Shown here piece by piece: positions 53,369 to 60,614 of a stretch of 64,000 bases of DNA; the stretch's first letter is position 1, and every line of letters begins with the position of its first letter. The notes beneath the pieces were generated by a model that was not told the origin of the DNA, made no database searches, and saw only the letters and a program-made list of their open reading frames with translations. This DNA comes from UBA7455 sp026713185 (GTDB lineage: Bacteria > Pseudomonadota > Gammaproteobacteria > Pseudomonadales > Azotimanducaceae): assembly GCA_963665785.1 (NCBI GenBank), contig OY762456.1, positions 3,472,001 to 3,536,000 of the forward strand, given 5' to 3'. A program made the position numbers and the translations under genes.

Positions 53369-53890
53369 TCATACGCTCTTTCGACGAACAAGACAGACCT
53401 CTTCCCGAAGTACATCCGCCTCCATTGAGACCTCAGTTTCACAACCATCCCACTTGACAAACACTCCTCCCAACCGCATGAAGTTCCATACTGCATTCGA
53501 GGAGTGGGCCAAAAAAACTACCACAACGACTCCCGTTGTATCGCCGTTCTCCGATCGCATGACGATATCCCCCAACTTCACTCGCTCCCCACCACGATAG
53601 GTTAGGGTCTTCGTCATCTCGTTCTTTCGACGAACAAAAAAGACCTCGTCGATGCCCTGAAGTACAATCGGATCTATAAAGACCCAGGATTCCCAACTGT
53701 CCCACTTAACAACCACTCCGCCCGAAGGTCCGTCGTATTCCTTCATTGCTTTCTCGGAGTTGGGCAAAATGACGTCCAAAACGACTCCCCAATCCATGTC
53801 GCCGTTCACCGGTTCCATGACGATATCCCCTAACTCCACGCACTCCCCGCTACGATAGGTAATCGCTGTTTCACCACCTGAGCTAGTCAC
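53369..53890 (-). CDS. Two-repeat protein, possibly immunity-like
   Basis: A 173-residue acidic protein built of two related units of about 75 residues. Unit 1 has YRSGECVELGDIVMEPVNGD, GGVVVKWDSWE and VFFVRRK. Unit 2 has YRGGERVKLGDIVMRSENGD, GGVFVKWDGCE and VCLVRRK. The repeated pattern of short strands and G-D-I-V turns suggests small beta barrels. Such duplicated small acidic proteins often act as immunity proteins, which is inference only. Start is GTG at 53890 with GGGGGAGG upstream. Confidence 0.6.
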   Translation of the reverse strand: MTSSGGETAITYRSGECVELGDIVMEPVNGDMDWGVVLDVILPNSEKAMKEYDGPSGGVVVKWDSWESWVFIDPIVLQGIDEVFFVRRKNEMTKTLTYRGGERVKLGDIVMRSENGDTTGVVVVVFLAHSSNAVWNFMRLGGVFVKWDGCETEVSMEADVLREEVCLVRRKSV

Positions 53891-54041
53891 TCCAATCCTC
53901 CCCCAGTGGGATTTTCAAGTGGAATTTCATTGGGGTATTGGGAGTCAGTAGCTAATTGAAGTTTTTTTGCCCAACATAAACACGGCTGATGGACATCCGT
54001 TGGCCGCTGATGAACCTCAAAGTGGTGGTAGTGGATGTAAC
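53887..54041 (-). pseudogene. Gene-tail remnant next to repeat A
   Basis: A frame running from the repeat-A edge at 54041 reads GYIHYHHFEVHQRPTDVHQP and ends PTGGGLE at 53887, overlapping the next start by 4 bases. It looks like the C-terminus of a protein whose upstream part is replaced by the repeat. Family not recognised; the same frame continued upstream only translates the repeat. Confidence 0.3.
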
Positions 54042-54072
54042 CCGGCACTTTACTCCGACCCCGGAACCTTTT
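54042..54072. repeat. Repeat A, copy 4 (right arm only)
   Basis: Only the return arm CCGGCACTTTACTCCGACCC and the edge GGAACCTTTT remain. This is the exact left boundary of the segment duplicated at 59198. Confidence 0.88.
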
Positions 54073-54145
54073 AATTGCTCCAATACCCCCACCTCCTTGC
54101 GGCACGGCCCGGCTTTCGCCAATCAGAATGGGACCCTGGAGTGGC

Positions 54146-55198
54146 TCATTCTTTCTCAATAGAGATCTCAAGCCGAGGATAGTTGGAACTCATCAAATCT
54201 ACTGCCTCCTGCGTCCTACGCCCCCATTGATTAGTCATGGCATAGGTTTTACCGTCAACCAAAAATAGCTCATCCTGTTTGCAGAAATATCGCTTTGTTT
54301 TAGGCAGCTTTCCGCCAGTATCCAGCGTCATAAGTTGTTCTGCAAACTTCTCCTCATCCAGCAAACCATCAAAGCTGATAAAAAGGTTCCCTTTGAGCCA
54401 GCTAATAATATCCGTGAGCTCTTCTGGTTTGGCTCTGGCTTTGATCAACTCACTGACAAGTTTATGCATCATGTTTCGCTTGTTCAGGCCGGAATATTCT
54501 TGACCCTGGATTGAGAGTGTGAATTTCGATAAATCTCGGGAAGACGTTCTTGATTGCTGTTCTTTTTGCTTTTTCTGTCTGACCCGGACCTGAAACTGCT
54601 CGGTCTCCGGAAGTGGAATTACCTGCTGAATATCCAGAAGAGTTCGCTGTCCATCGTAAAAAGGCTCCATCTTGACGCAACGAATATCTATTCCCTTATC
54701 ATTAAGCCATAACACCGCACTCGTCAGTTCTTTTGAAAACTCTGCCGACGCCAGAACAATCCGGACATCTTGAGCAAATGAATCCTCATCTGGCTCGTCC
54801 CATTCGAGGAAGTCCAGAATTCTCTGCTGAGCATCATCGTCGGAGCCTATGCTGACTAAATAGGACTTATGCGCCTCGACAACCTGGTCAAAGGTCATCG
54901 TTGAAATCATAGCACTGTACCGAATAGCCTGAAGCTCCATGTGGCCACCGTCTTCAGTGCGCTTCAATTCAATTACAACTAAGTTAGCTTCCTTATCAAT
55001 GCAAAGCAGATCGATCCGCCTACGGCTTGCATCCCAATCTCCAAATTCCTCAGCGACAACCATTGTGCGGTCGGAAATAATTTCAATCTGGTCTCGCAGT
55101 AGCCTCTGGATATCACGTCTTTCATGAATTCCTCTAACTGCGAAAGATGTTTTCTGAAGACGCCGGATGCCCTCATCAGTATATTCATAAATTGCCAT
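54146..55198 (-). CDS. PD-(D/E)XK nuclease-like protein, copy 1
   Basis: A 350-residue protein with a DUF91/NucS-like nuclease core at about 60-100: RRRIDLLCIDKEANLVVIEL followed by KRTEDGGHMELQAIRYSAM (Asp, then Glu-x-Lys, then Gln-x-x-x-Tyr). A Lys/Gln-rich linker (about 205-220) joins a second domain of about 120 residues. 12 residues differ from copy 2 at 59302-60354 (338 of 350 identical). Its leader has GCAGTATAAAACTGC, a TATAAA inside an inverted GCAGT pair, as possible promoter and operator. Role in DNA defence or repair is inferred. Confidence 0.8.
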   Translation of the reverse strand: MAIYEYTDEGIRRLQKTSFAVRGIHERRDIQRLLRDQIEIISDRTMVVAEEFGDWDASRRRIDLLCIDKEANLVVIELKRTEDGGHMELQAIRYSAMISTMTFDQVVEAHKSYLVSIGSDDDAQQRILDFLEWDEPDEDSFAQDVRIVLASAEFSKELTSAVLWLNDKGIDIRCVKMEPFYDGQRTLLDIQQVIPLPETEQFQVRVRQKKQKEQQSRTSSRDLSKFTLSIQGQEYSGLNKRNMMHKLVSELIKARAKPEELTDIISWLKGNLFISFDGLLDEEKFAEQLMTLDTGGKLPKTKRYFCKQDELFLVDGKTYAMTNQWGRRTQEAVDLMSSNYPRLEISIEKE

Positions 55199-55320
55199 AT
55201 CGTCGCGCTGCTCCCCCCTAGAGGTATCAAGCTAACCGTTGTTTCTGATTGCAGTTTTATACTGCCACCATGTTGCGTAATGCGAGGACGGCATTTGGCC
55301 TTCACCGCGCCCTGGGTGTA

Positions 55321-55462
55321 GACAGGTAATTTAAACCACATTTTCACGATAACGTAGAAGTATACACGGCGGGTAGTATTGAGAGAACTTCTCGTCGAAT
55401 TAAGCGCACCAATGAAAGATGGCCAATGGCTGATAAGATGTTTAGTTGTTGGCCTACACGAG
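55321..55462. repeat. Repeat B, copy 4 (full length, joined to A copy 5)
   Basis: Begins GACAGGTAATTTAAACCAC and runs through GATAACGTAGAAGTATAC, GCGCACCAATGAAAGATGGC and GTTTAGTTGTTGGCCTACAC to join repeat A without a gap. With copy 5 of A it makes a composite unit of about 228 bases. Its first 105 bases belong to the duplicated nuclease segment. Confidence 0.92.
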
Positions 55463-55548
55463 ATTAGTGGGGTCGGAGTAAAATGCCGGAGAAAACGCAA
55501 CATTGCGACAAAAGCGGGACGATTTACTCCGACCCCGGAACCTTTAGT
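55462..55548. repeat. Repeat A, copy 5
   Basis: ATTAGTGGGGTCGGAGTAAA, the centre CAACATTGCGACAAAAGCGG, and a shortened return arm (TTTACTCCGACCCCGGAACC) that lacks the CGGCACTTTA step, so the hairpin is asymmetric. Confidence 0.9.
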
Positions 55549-55580
55549 ACAATGACTCATTTTGTCAAACCTTCAATATC

Positions 55581-56312
55581 TCAATCGAACGGCTTCATCG
55601 CACCTACAAGACGATCCAGTGCCTTCAGGAACATCGGCTCATAGTCTTCATCCACGTGATTCGAATTCCACAACCCAGACTGCTGAACCTTCTCACGATT
55701 ACTGAATCGCCCGAGCCAGTCGCTGGACTGCGGGTCAATCGCATTGCCTCGATAGTTGCTCAACAGCGCTATAGCATTGCGCTTGATATAACCACGAAGG
55801 CTTCCTGGGCCAGGCGCGTCTTCGATGGGTATCCACAACAGTTCCATAGCGCCAAGCGTCTCGCTCACGACCTTTTCAATCGGTTGCTCCATTGATTTGA
55901 CTTGCTCTCTCTCTAGTCCCAATCGTGCAGCCGCTTTTCCGGTGTCTCCACCAACACCCCAGGTGGGCACGTCCAGTCCGTCTCGGGCTATCAGCGCCTG
56001 CCCTGTCCGCAGACGGAAAATCGATCCCCGATGATTACCGCCGCCAGTGCGTCGGACACCCTTGTGCTGAGACAGCCGTTTCCACAGAGTGGCACTGGAG
56101 CCGTCCTTGAGCGCGTGCGTGCCAACCTGTACCACTCTCACCCCGCCTCCGGTCTGGGTACGCTTCTCTCCCTTTTCGTAGAAGAAATAGACCCCGAGTT
56201 GCGGCCAGTTCTGACGCCCGTCGCAGTCTCGCAGCAATCGCTTACCCCCACACCGCTGTTCCAAGGCTTCGAGCGTCTCGTAAAACATCACCAAGTCACT
56301 GAGTCGGCTCAT
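55581..56312 (-). CDS. GIY-YIG-like protein paired with a DUF6884 protein
   Basis: A 243-residue protein from ATG 56312. The region LGVYFFYEKGE followed by RVVQVGTHAL and LWKRLSQHKG (about 40-90) resembles a GIY-YIG core: G-V-Y, then V-G in place of Y-I-G, then the conserved Arg. GGGNHRGSIFRLRTG follows. A catalytic Glu is not obvious, so activity is uncertain. Its ATG overlaps the stop of the upstream DUF6884 gene (ATGA), showing a coupled pair; a start 8 codons earlier also exists. Confidence 0.6.
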   Translation of the reverse strand: MSRLSDLVMFYETLEALEQRCGGKRLLRDCDGRQNWPQLGVYFFYEKGEKRTQTGGGVRVVQVGTHALKDGSSATLWKRLSQHKGVRRTGGGNHRGSIFRLRTGQALIARDGLDVPTWGVGGDTGKAAARLGLEREQVKSMEQPIEKVVSETLGAMELLWIPIEDAPGPGSLRGYIKRNAIALLSNYRGNAIDPQSSDWLGRFSNREKVQQSGLWNSNHVDEDYEPMFLKALDRLVGAMKPFD

Positions 56313-56743
56313 TGTTCTATATTCCTTTTGAGCCACTGCAACTGCTCCCCAATCCGCATCCCTTCGAGAGGTATCTCGACGGTCAAATCTTTGCCCCGAA
56401 TTGCGTCCACCAGAATTTCTCGGTACCGTGCGCCCGCCAGAATCACCACCCGATCAACGCTGGTGAGTTCTGGCTGAAGCTGCCTGAGTACTTTGGACCC
56501 CCATGCCCGGCGCTCCACTATCCCCATGGTGTTAAGAGTCCTTTCGTAGGGAGCGATCACTGTCTCGGGAGAAACCAACCCATACTCAGCCGAGAGAATG
56601 AACCACTCGTCACCAGCTTGTTCCACGTATGCCCGTGCCTTGACGAACCAGTCGGATATGTATAAGTCTTTCGCCGCCATCGGGCGATCTTCTTTGCGAG
56701 AGACGCACGACACGAGATAAACGGTTTTCACAATCTTCGTCAC
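56309..56743 (-). CDS. DUF6884 (YaaA-like) protein
   Basis: A 144-residue protein recognised by VYLVSCVSRKEDRPMAAKDL (about 8-27), SDWFVKARAYVE and FILSAEYGLVSPETVIAPYE. The S-C-x-x-K and S-A-x-Y-G-L pattern is that of the YaaA/DUF6884 group, which includes DNA-binding and base-modification-related proteins. It is the upstream member of a coupled pair with the GIY-YIG-like gene. Both sit in one repeat-bounded block. Confidence 0.7.
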   Translation of the reverse strand: MTKIVKTVYLVSCVSRKEDRPMAAKDLYISDWFVKARAYVEQAGDEWFILSAEYGLVSPETVIAPYERTLNTMGIVERRAWGSKVLRQLQPELTSVDRVVILAGARYREILVDAIRGKDLTVEIPLEGMRIGEQLQWLKRNIEQ

Positions 56744-56848
56744 GAGGATATCACCCTACCGATACCGTTACTCATCAACTCGACACTGGAACCTTCGGTG
56801 TCGCGCCCGCAAGGTCACGCTTGGGATCGAGCATCGGGACACCGCGTG

Positions 56849-57352
56849 TCATTGGTTTCTTATGCCGGATATCGATAGGATAAAATAGCCGTTGGACATG
56901 GCTACCTCAATTCGTCGGCCGGGCCGGTCAAATCCCAACTTGTCACCAAGCGCTCCGGTGGAATAGCCTCGGATTGTCCGGGTAAACCACTCCTCACGGT
57001 TTTCCCAATCCGGAACGGTGGCTGTCAGCAGCCAAAGACTGATGTATCCTTGCCAATAGGCGTCATTTTCATCCGAGGATGGCCGCAGGCTTAACTCCAC
57101 TCCATTCAGCGCATCATCTGGGCCGAACATGGCGATCTCGATGTAAGGATCCCATACGGTGGCCGTGGTGTGCGCGTCGCCATCCAAGGCTGGAAACTTG
57201 TTGTATGTCGGATTCAGCCCTTCTTGCTTGAGCATGTTGTGAATTTGATCCCGCGTGACTCCGATATCAGTGTAATCGGAAGCGCTCGCGCTCACGCTCA
57301 CGCCCCACAGCAGAATGGTTATGACACCTAGCATCTGTATATGTCGTTTCAT
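56849..57352 (-). CDS. Secreted hypothetical protein
   Basis: 167 residues with a signal peptide (MLGVITILLWGVSVSASAS, cleavage after about residue 24). The mature part is rich in Trp/Tyr and has no Cys (DAYWQGYISLWLL, WENREEWFTRTIRGYSTGAL). Likely periplasmic; function unknown. It is 105 bases upstream of the DUF6884 pair on the same strand, with repeat B copy 5 just behind its start. Confidence 0.65.
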   Translation of the reverse strand: MKRHIQMLGVITILLWGVSVSASASDYTDIGVTRDQIHNMLKQEGLNPTYNKFPALDGDAHTTATVWDPYIEIAMFGPDDALNGVELSLRPSSDENDAYWQGYISLWLLTATVPDWENREEWFTRTIRGYSTGALGDKLGFDRPGRRIEVAMSNGYFILSISGIRNQ

Positions 57353-57391
57353 GGTTTTTCTTTCCTCGGGTTACAGTGCAGTTATCGGGTA

Positions 57392-57530
57392 GATAGGTAA
57401 TTTAAACCACATTTTCACGATAACGTAGAAGTATAACGGAAGATGTATTGAGAGAACTTCGCGTCGAATTAAGCGCACCAATGAAAGATGGCCAATGGCT
57501 GATAAGATGTTTAGTTGTTGGCTTACACGA
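57392..57530. repeat. Repeat B, copy 5 (full length, joined to A copy 6)
   Basis: GATAGGTAATTTAAACCAC through GCGCACCAATGAAAGATGGC to GGCTTACACGA, continuing directly into repeat A. It differs from copy 4 mainly around 57434-57446, where the GGCGGGTAGT section is altered. Confidence 0.92.
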
Positions 57531-57628
57531 GATTAGTGGGGTCGGAGTATAGTGCCGGAGTAAAACGCAACATTGCGACAAAAGCAGGACATTTTACTCC
57601 GGTACTGTACTCTGACCCCGGAACCTTT
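57531..57628. repeat. Repeat A, copy 6
   Basis: GATTAGTGGGGTCGGAGTAT, the centre CAACATTGCGACAAAAGCAG, and the return arm GTACTGTACTCTGACCCCGG to GAACCTTTGA. Several substitutions weaken the pairing compared with copy 8. Confidence 0.9.
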
Positions 57629-57632
57629 GAAG

Positions 57633-57820
57633 AATTTCGTGCAGTACGAGGCCGGCGTCATGCCCACTCCCGAGGAAGTGGCGCACTTTACCGGGCGAGT
57701 ACCGGTCGAGTCGATGAATTGCGTCTGCGCCTCGACCGCCTGCAGGCGCGGGCAGACTTCATTTCACGAAACTCTGAAGCACCAAGCACGGAGACGATAG
57801 ACGCGGATAGAAGTAATTGA
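57633..57820 (+). pseudogene. Short frameshifted gene remnant
   Basis: After repeat A one frame reads VQYEAGVMPTPEEVAHFTGR, then loses protein character, while a second frame continues RVDELRLRLDRLQARADFIS and ends at 57820 (SNSTOP). The two join naturally near 57700-57715 with a one-base shift, so this looks like the frameshifted end of an older gene cut by the repeat. Family not recognised. Confidence 0.35.
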
Positions 57821-57832
57821 GCAATTGACGCA

Positions 57833-58762
57833 ATGTCCCCGGTCTTACGCAAGTATTTGTTTTCCAGATTTATCCAGGTGAAGGATATGAGTGAAGTTAG
57901 AGGTTTCATCGAACATCTTGCAACCATGCATCTTTCAGATGTGGCAAAACACTGCCAGTCGGATGTATTGGCAATATATGGCCCGATGAATTATCAATTA
58001 CCGGGAATCGTTAGGGACGAAATTGAGCACTTATCAAAACAAGAAACGTTTAATGGCCACCTAACAATAATGTTAGACACAGGTGGGGGACTAGTTGATG
58101 CTGTCGAAAGAACAGTTGACGTAATTCGGCATCACTATGAAATTGTGGAATTCGTAATCCCAGATAAATCTATGTCTGCAGGAACTGTATTTGCATTATC
58201 TGGGGACAACATTTACATGGACTATTTTTCGCAGTTGGGACCAATAGATCCTCAATTTTACATCGATGAGAAGTGGGTGCCGGGATTGGGATATCTCGAA
58301 AAGTTTGAAGAGCTAAACGAAAAATCTAAAGAAGGATCTATTACACCCCTAGAATATGCGTTGGTGGATAAACTTGACTTGTCTGACTTGCACCAATTTG
58401 AACAAGCAAGGGAGCATTCTGTTGAACTGCTGGAAAAATGGCTCACAATGTATAAGTTCAAGAATTGGAAGAAAACTGAGACTAGAGGCCAGCGAGTATC
58501 AAAGGATATGAAAAGACAACGCGCCAAAGAAATCGCAATGAATCTGAATAACACAACAAGATGGCATACACATTCGAGAGGCATTTCTCTGAAACTTCTT
58601 AGAGAGGAATTGAAATTAAAAATTGAAGATTTATCAGATCACGAATCACTTTCTGACTGTGTACACTCAGTTCATAGATTCATGCTAGACTACATGGAAA
58701 GCAGCAATTTTCAGGCATGCTTAAAAAGTACAAGTTTTCCGGGAGAACCAGAGAAATCATGA
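57833..58762 (+). CDS. ClpP/SppA-fold serine hydrolase (SDH_sah family)
   Basis: A 309-residue protein of the serine dehydrogenase proteinase type, related to SppA and ClpP. The oxyanion strand LTIMLDTGGGLVDAVERTVD (about 83-102) and the nucleophile region IPDKSMSAGTVFALSGDNIY (about 117-136) with Ser in S-x-S-A-G-T are clear, then QLGPIDPQF. The C-terminal third is Lys-rich. ATG 57833 lacks a ribosome site, and the ATG at 57887 (MSEVRGF) follows GGTGAAGGAT closely, so the start is open. The gene is AT-richer than its neighbours. Its stop overlaps a small partner gene. Confidence 0.8.
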   Translation: MSPVLRKYLFSRFIQVKDMSEVRGFIEHLATMHLSDVAKHCQSDVLAIYGPMNYQLPGIVRDEIEHLSKQETFNGHLTIMLDTGGGLVDAVERTVDVIRHHYEIVEFVIPDKSMSAGTVFALSGDNIYMDYFSQLGPIDPQFYIDEKWVPGLGYLEKFEELNEKSKEGSITPLEYALVDKLDLSDLHQFEQAREHSVELLEKWLTMYKFKNWKKTETRGQRVSKDMKRQRAKEIAMNLNNTTRWHTHSRGISLKLLREELKLKIEDLSDHESLSDCVHSVHRFMLDYMESSNFQACLKSTSFPGEPEKS

Positions 58763-58941
58763 AACAGACTATCGAGAGTCGGCACCAAAAAATTATTAAG
58801 GATTCTAATAAGTTAAATTTGGATAGCTACCTCAGGCATAAAGAGTTGAAAGAAAAACTGAAAGAGATTGGAGCCAAGAGTTCGAAGACTGGGCCTAGAA
58901 TATCTGATCCTGCCCATGTTCGTAGCAACAACTACAATTAG
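58759..58941 (+). CDS. Small basic partner of the SDH_sah protein
   Basis: 60 residues, highly basic and helical (KQTIESRHQKIIKDSNKLNL, then LRHKELKEKLKEIG), ending in KTGPRISDPAHV. The ATG overlaps the upstream stop as ATGA, a sign of coupled translation and paired function. No family recognised. Its base composition matches the SDH_sah gene, so the two moved in together. Confidence 0.6.
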   Translation: MKQTIESRHQKIIKDSNKLNLDSYLRHKELKEKLKEIGAKSSKTGPRISDPAHVRSNNYN

Positions 58942-59130
58942 CAAGAATTTGTGGGAACGATGCGTTTTCTAATCCGTGCGTTTGGTGCGGATATGCCATG
59001 ATACCGAACGAGATGATGGCGCGGACGAGGTATCAGTGCTGCCAGTTTGCCAAGAAAATCAAGAGGTGAAAACAAGATAAGTGTGGTGCCATTGCGAAAG
59101 GAATTTTTTTTAACGTTGAGTCGATCAAAA
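58942..59130. other. Gene-free stretch before repeat A copy 7
   Basis: 189 bases without a convincing frame or hairpin on either strand. It separates the SDH_sah block from repeat A copy 7; a T-run at 59105-59111 has no stem in front of it. Confidence 0.4.
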
Positions 59131-59228
59131 ATTAGTGGGGTCTGAGTAAAGTGCCGGAGTGAAACGTCCCGCTTTTGTCGCAATGTTGCGTTTTACTCCG
59201 GCACTTTACTCCGACCCCGGAATCTTTT
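59131..59228. repeat. Repeat A, copy 7 (inverted centre)
   Basis: The left edge ATTAGTGGGGTCTGAG and the right edge CCGACCCCGGAATCTT keep the usual direction, but the centre reads TCCCGCTTTTGTCGCAATGT, the exact inverse of the common centre. Only what lies between the arms is flipped. The right arm from 59198 begins the duplicated nuclease segment. Confidence 0.92.
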
Positions 59229-59301
59229 AATTGCTCCAATTCCCCCACCTCCTTGCGGCCCGGCCCGGCTTTCGCCAATCAGAATGGGACCCTGGCATGG
59301 C

Positions 59302-60354
59302 TTATTCTTTCTCGATAGAGATCTCAAGCTGAGGATATTTGGAACTCATCAAATCTACTGCCTCCTGCGTCCTACGCCCCCATTGATTAGTCATGGCATA
59401 GGTTTTACCGTCAACCACAAATAGCTCATCCTGTTTGCAGAAATATCGCTTTGTTTTCGGCAGCTTTCCGCCGGTATCCAGCGTCATAAGTTGTTCTGCA
59501 AACTTCTCCTCATCCAGCAAACCATCAAAGCTGATAAAAAGGTTCCCTTTGAGCCAGCTAATAATATCCGTGAGCTTTTCTGGTTTGGCTCCGGCTTCGA
59601 TCAACTCACTGACAAGTTTATGCATCATGTTTCGCTTGTTCAGGCCGGAATATTCTTGACCCCGGATTGAGAGTGTGAATTTCGAAAAATCTCGGGAAGA
59701 CGTTCTTGATTGCTGTTCCTTTTGCTTTTTCTGTCTAACCCGGACCTGAAACTGCTCGGTCTCCGGAAGTGGAATTACCTGCTGAATATCCAGAAGAGTT
59801 CGCTGTCCATCGTAAAAAGGCTCCATCTTGACGCAACGAATATCTATTCCCTTATCATTAAGCCATAACACCGCACTCGTCAGTTCTTTTGAAAACTCTG
59901 CCGATGCCAGAACAATCCGGACATCTTGAGCAAATAAATCCTCATCTGGCTCGTCCCATTCGAGGAAATCCAGAATTCTCAGCTGAGCATCATCGTCGGA
60001 GCCTATGCTGGTTAAATAGGACTTATGCGCATCGACAACCTGGTCAAAGGTCATCGTTGAAATCATAGCACTGTACCGAATAGCCTGAAGCTCCATGTGG
60101 CCACCGTCTTCAGTGCGCTTCAATTCAATTACAACTAAGTTAGCTTCCTTATCAATGCAAAGCAGATCGATCCGCCTACGGCTTGCATCCCAATCTCCAA
60201 ATTCCTCAGCGACAACCATTGTGCGGTCGGAAATAATTTCAATCTGGTCTCGCAGTAGCCTCTGGATATCACGTCTTTCATGAATTCCTCTAACTGCGAA
60301 AGATGTTTTCTGAAGACGCCGGATGCCCTCATCAGTATATTCATAAATTGCCAT
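59302..60354 (-). CDS. PD-(D/E)XK nuclease-like protein, copy 2
   Basis: 350 residues, the near-identical partner of the gene at 54146-55198, with the same RRRIDLLCID and VVIELKR nuclease residues intact. The 12 differences (such as Val/Thr, Gln/Leu, Arg/Gly and Glu/Lys) are spread over the protein with none in the active-site core, so both copies may be functional. In the leader the TATAAA of copy 1 is changed to TAAAAA within the GCAGT inverted pair, so expression could differ. Confidence 0.8.
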   Translation of the reverse strand: MAIYEYTDEGIRRLQKTSFAVRGIHERRDIQRLLRDQIEIISDRTMVVAEEFGDWDASRRRIDLLCIDKEANLVVIELKRTEDGGHMELQAIRYSAMISTMTFDQVVDAHKSYLTSIGSDDDAQLRILDFLEWDEPDEDLFAQDVRIVLASAEFSKELTSAVLWLNDKGIDIRCVKMEPFYDGQRTLLDIQQVIPLPETEQFQVRVRQKKQKEQQSRTSSRDFSKFTLSIRGQEYSGLNKRNMMHKLVSELIEAGAKPEKLTDIISWLKGNLFISFDGLLDEEKFAEQLMTLDTGGKLPKTKRYFCKQDELFVVDGKTYAMTNQWGRRTQEAVDLMSSKYPQLEISIEKE

Positions 60355-60475
60355 ATCGTCGCGCTGCTCCCCCTAGAGGTATCAAGCTAACAGTTGTTTC
60401 TGATTGCAGTTTTTTACTGCCACCATATTGCGAAGTGCGAGGACGGCATTTGACCTTCACCGCGCCCCGGGTGTA

Positions 60476-60580
60476 GATAGGTAATTTAAACCACATTTTC
60501 ACGATAACGTAGGAGTATACACAGCGAGTAGTATTGAGAGAACTTCGCGTCGAATTAAGCGCACCAATGAAAGATGGCCA
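60476..60580. repeat. Repeat B, copy 6 (first three quarters)
   Basis: GATAGGTAATTTAAACCAC to CACCAATGAAAGATGGCCA, then an abrupt end where the duplicated nuclease segment also ends. No repeat A follows; the next gene's 3' end begins 35 bases later. Confidence 0.92.
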
Positions 60581-60614
60581 CCTGTGACCTGTGGCGCCGC
60601 ATTGTTGAACTCTC

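Noticed and set aside
53025..53372. 115-codon minus-strand frame
   Set aside because: It runs opposite the IS110 remnant and through low-complexity junction sequence. No homology-like features or ribosome site.
55462..57628. Repeat A as a simple intrinsic terminator only
   Set aside because: The arms are long enough to terminate, but the conserved centre, the repeated association with B and the matching ends of the duplicated segment need more than terminator function.
57515..57632. Start of a plus-strand gene at 57515
   Set aside because: The first 40 codons translate repeats B and A; only the part after 57633 looks protein-like, and that is frameshifted.
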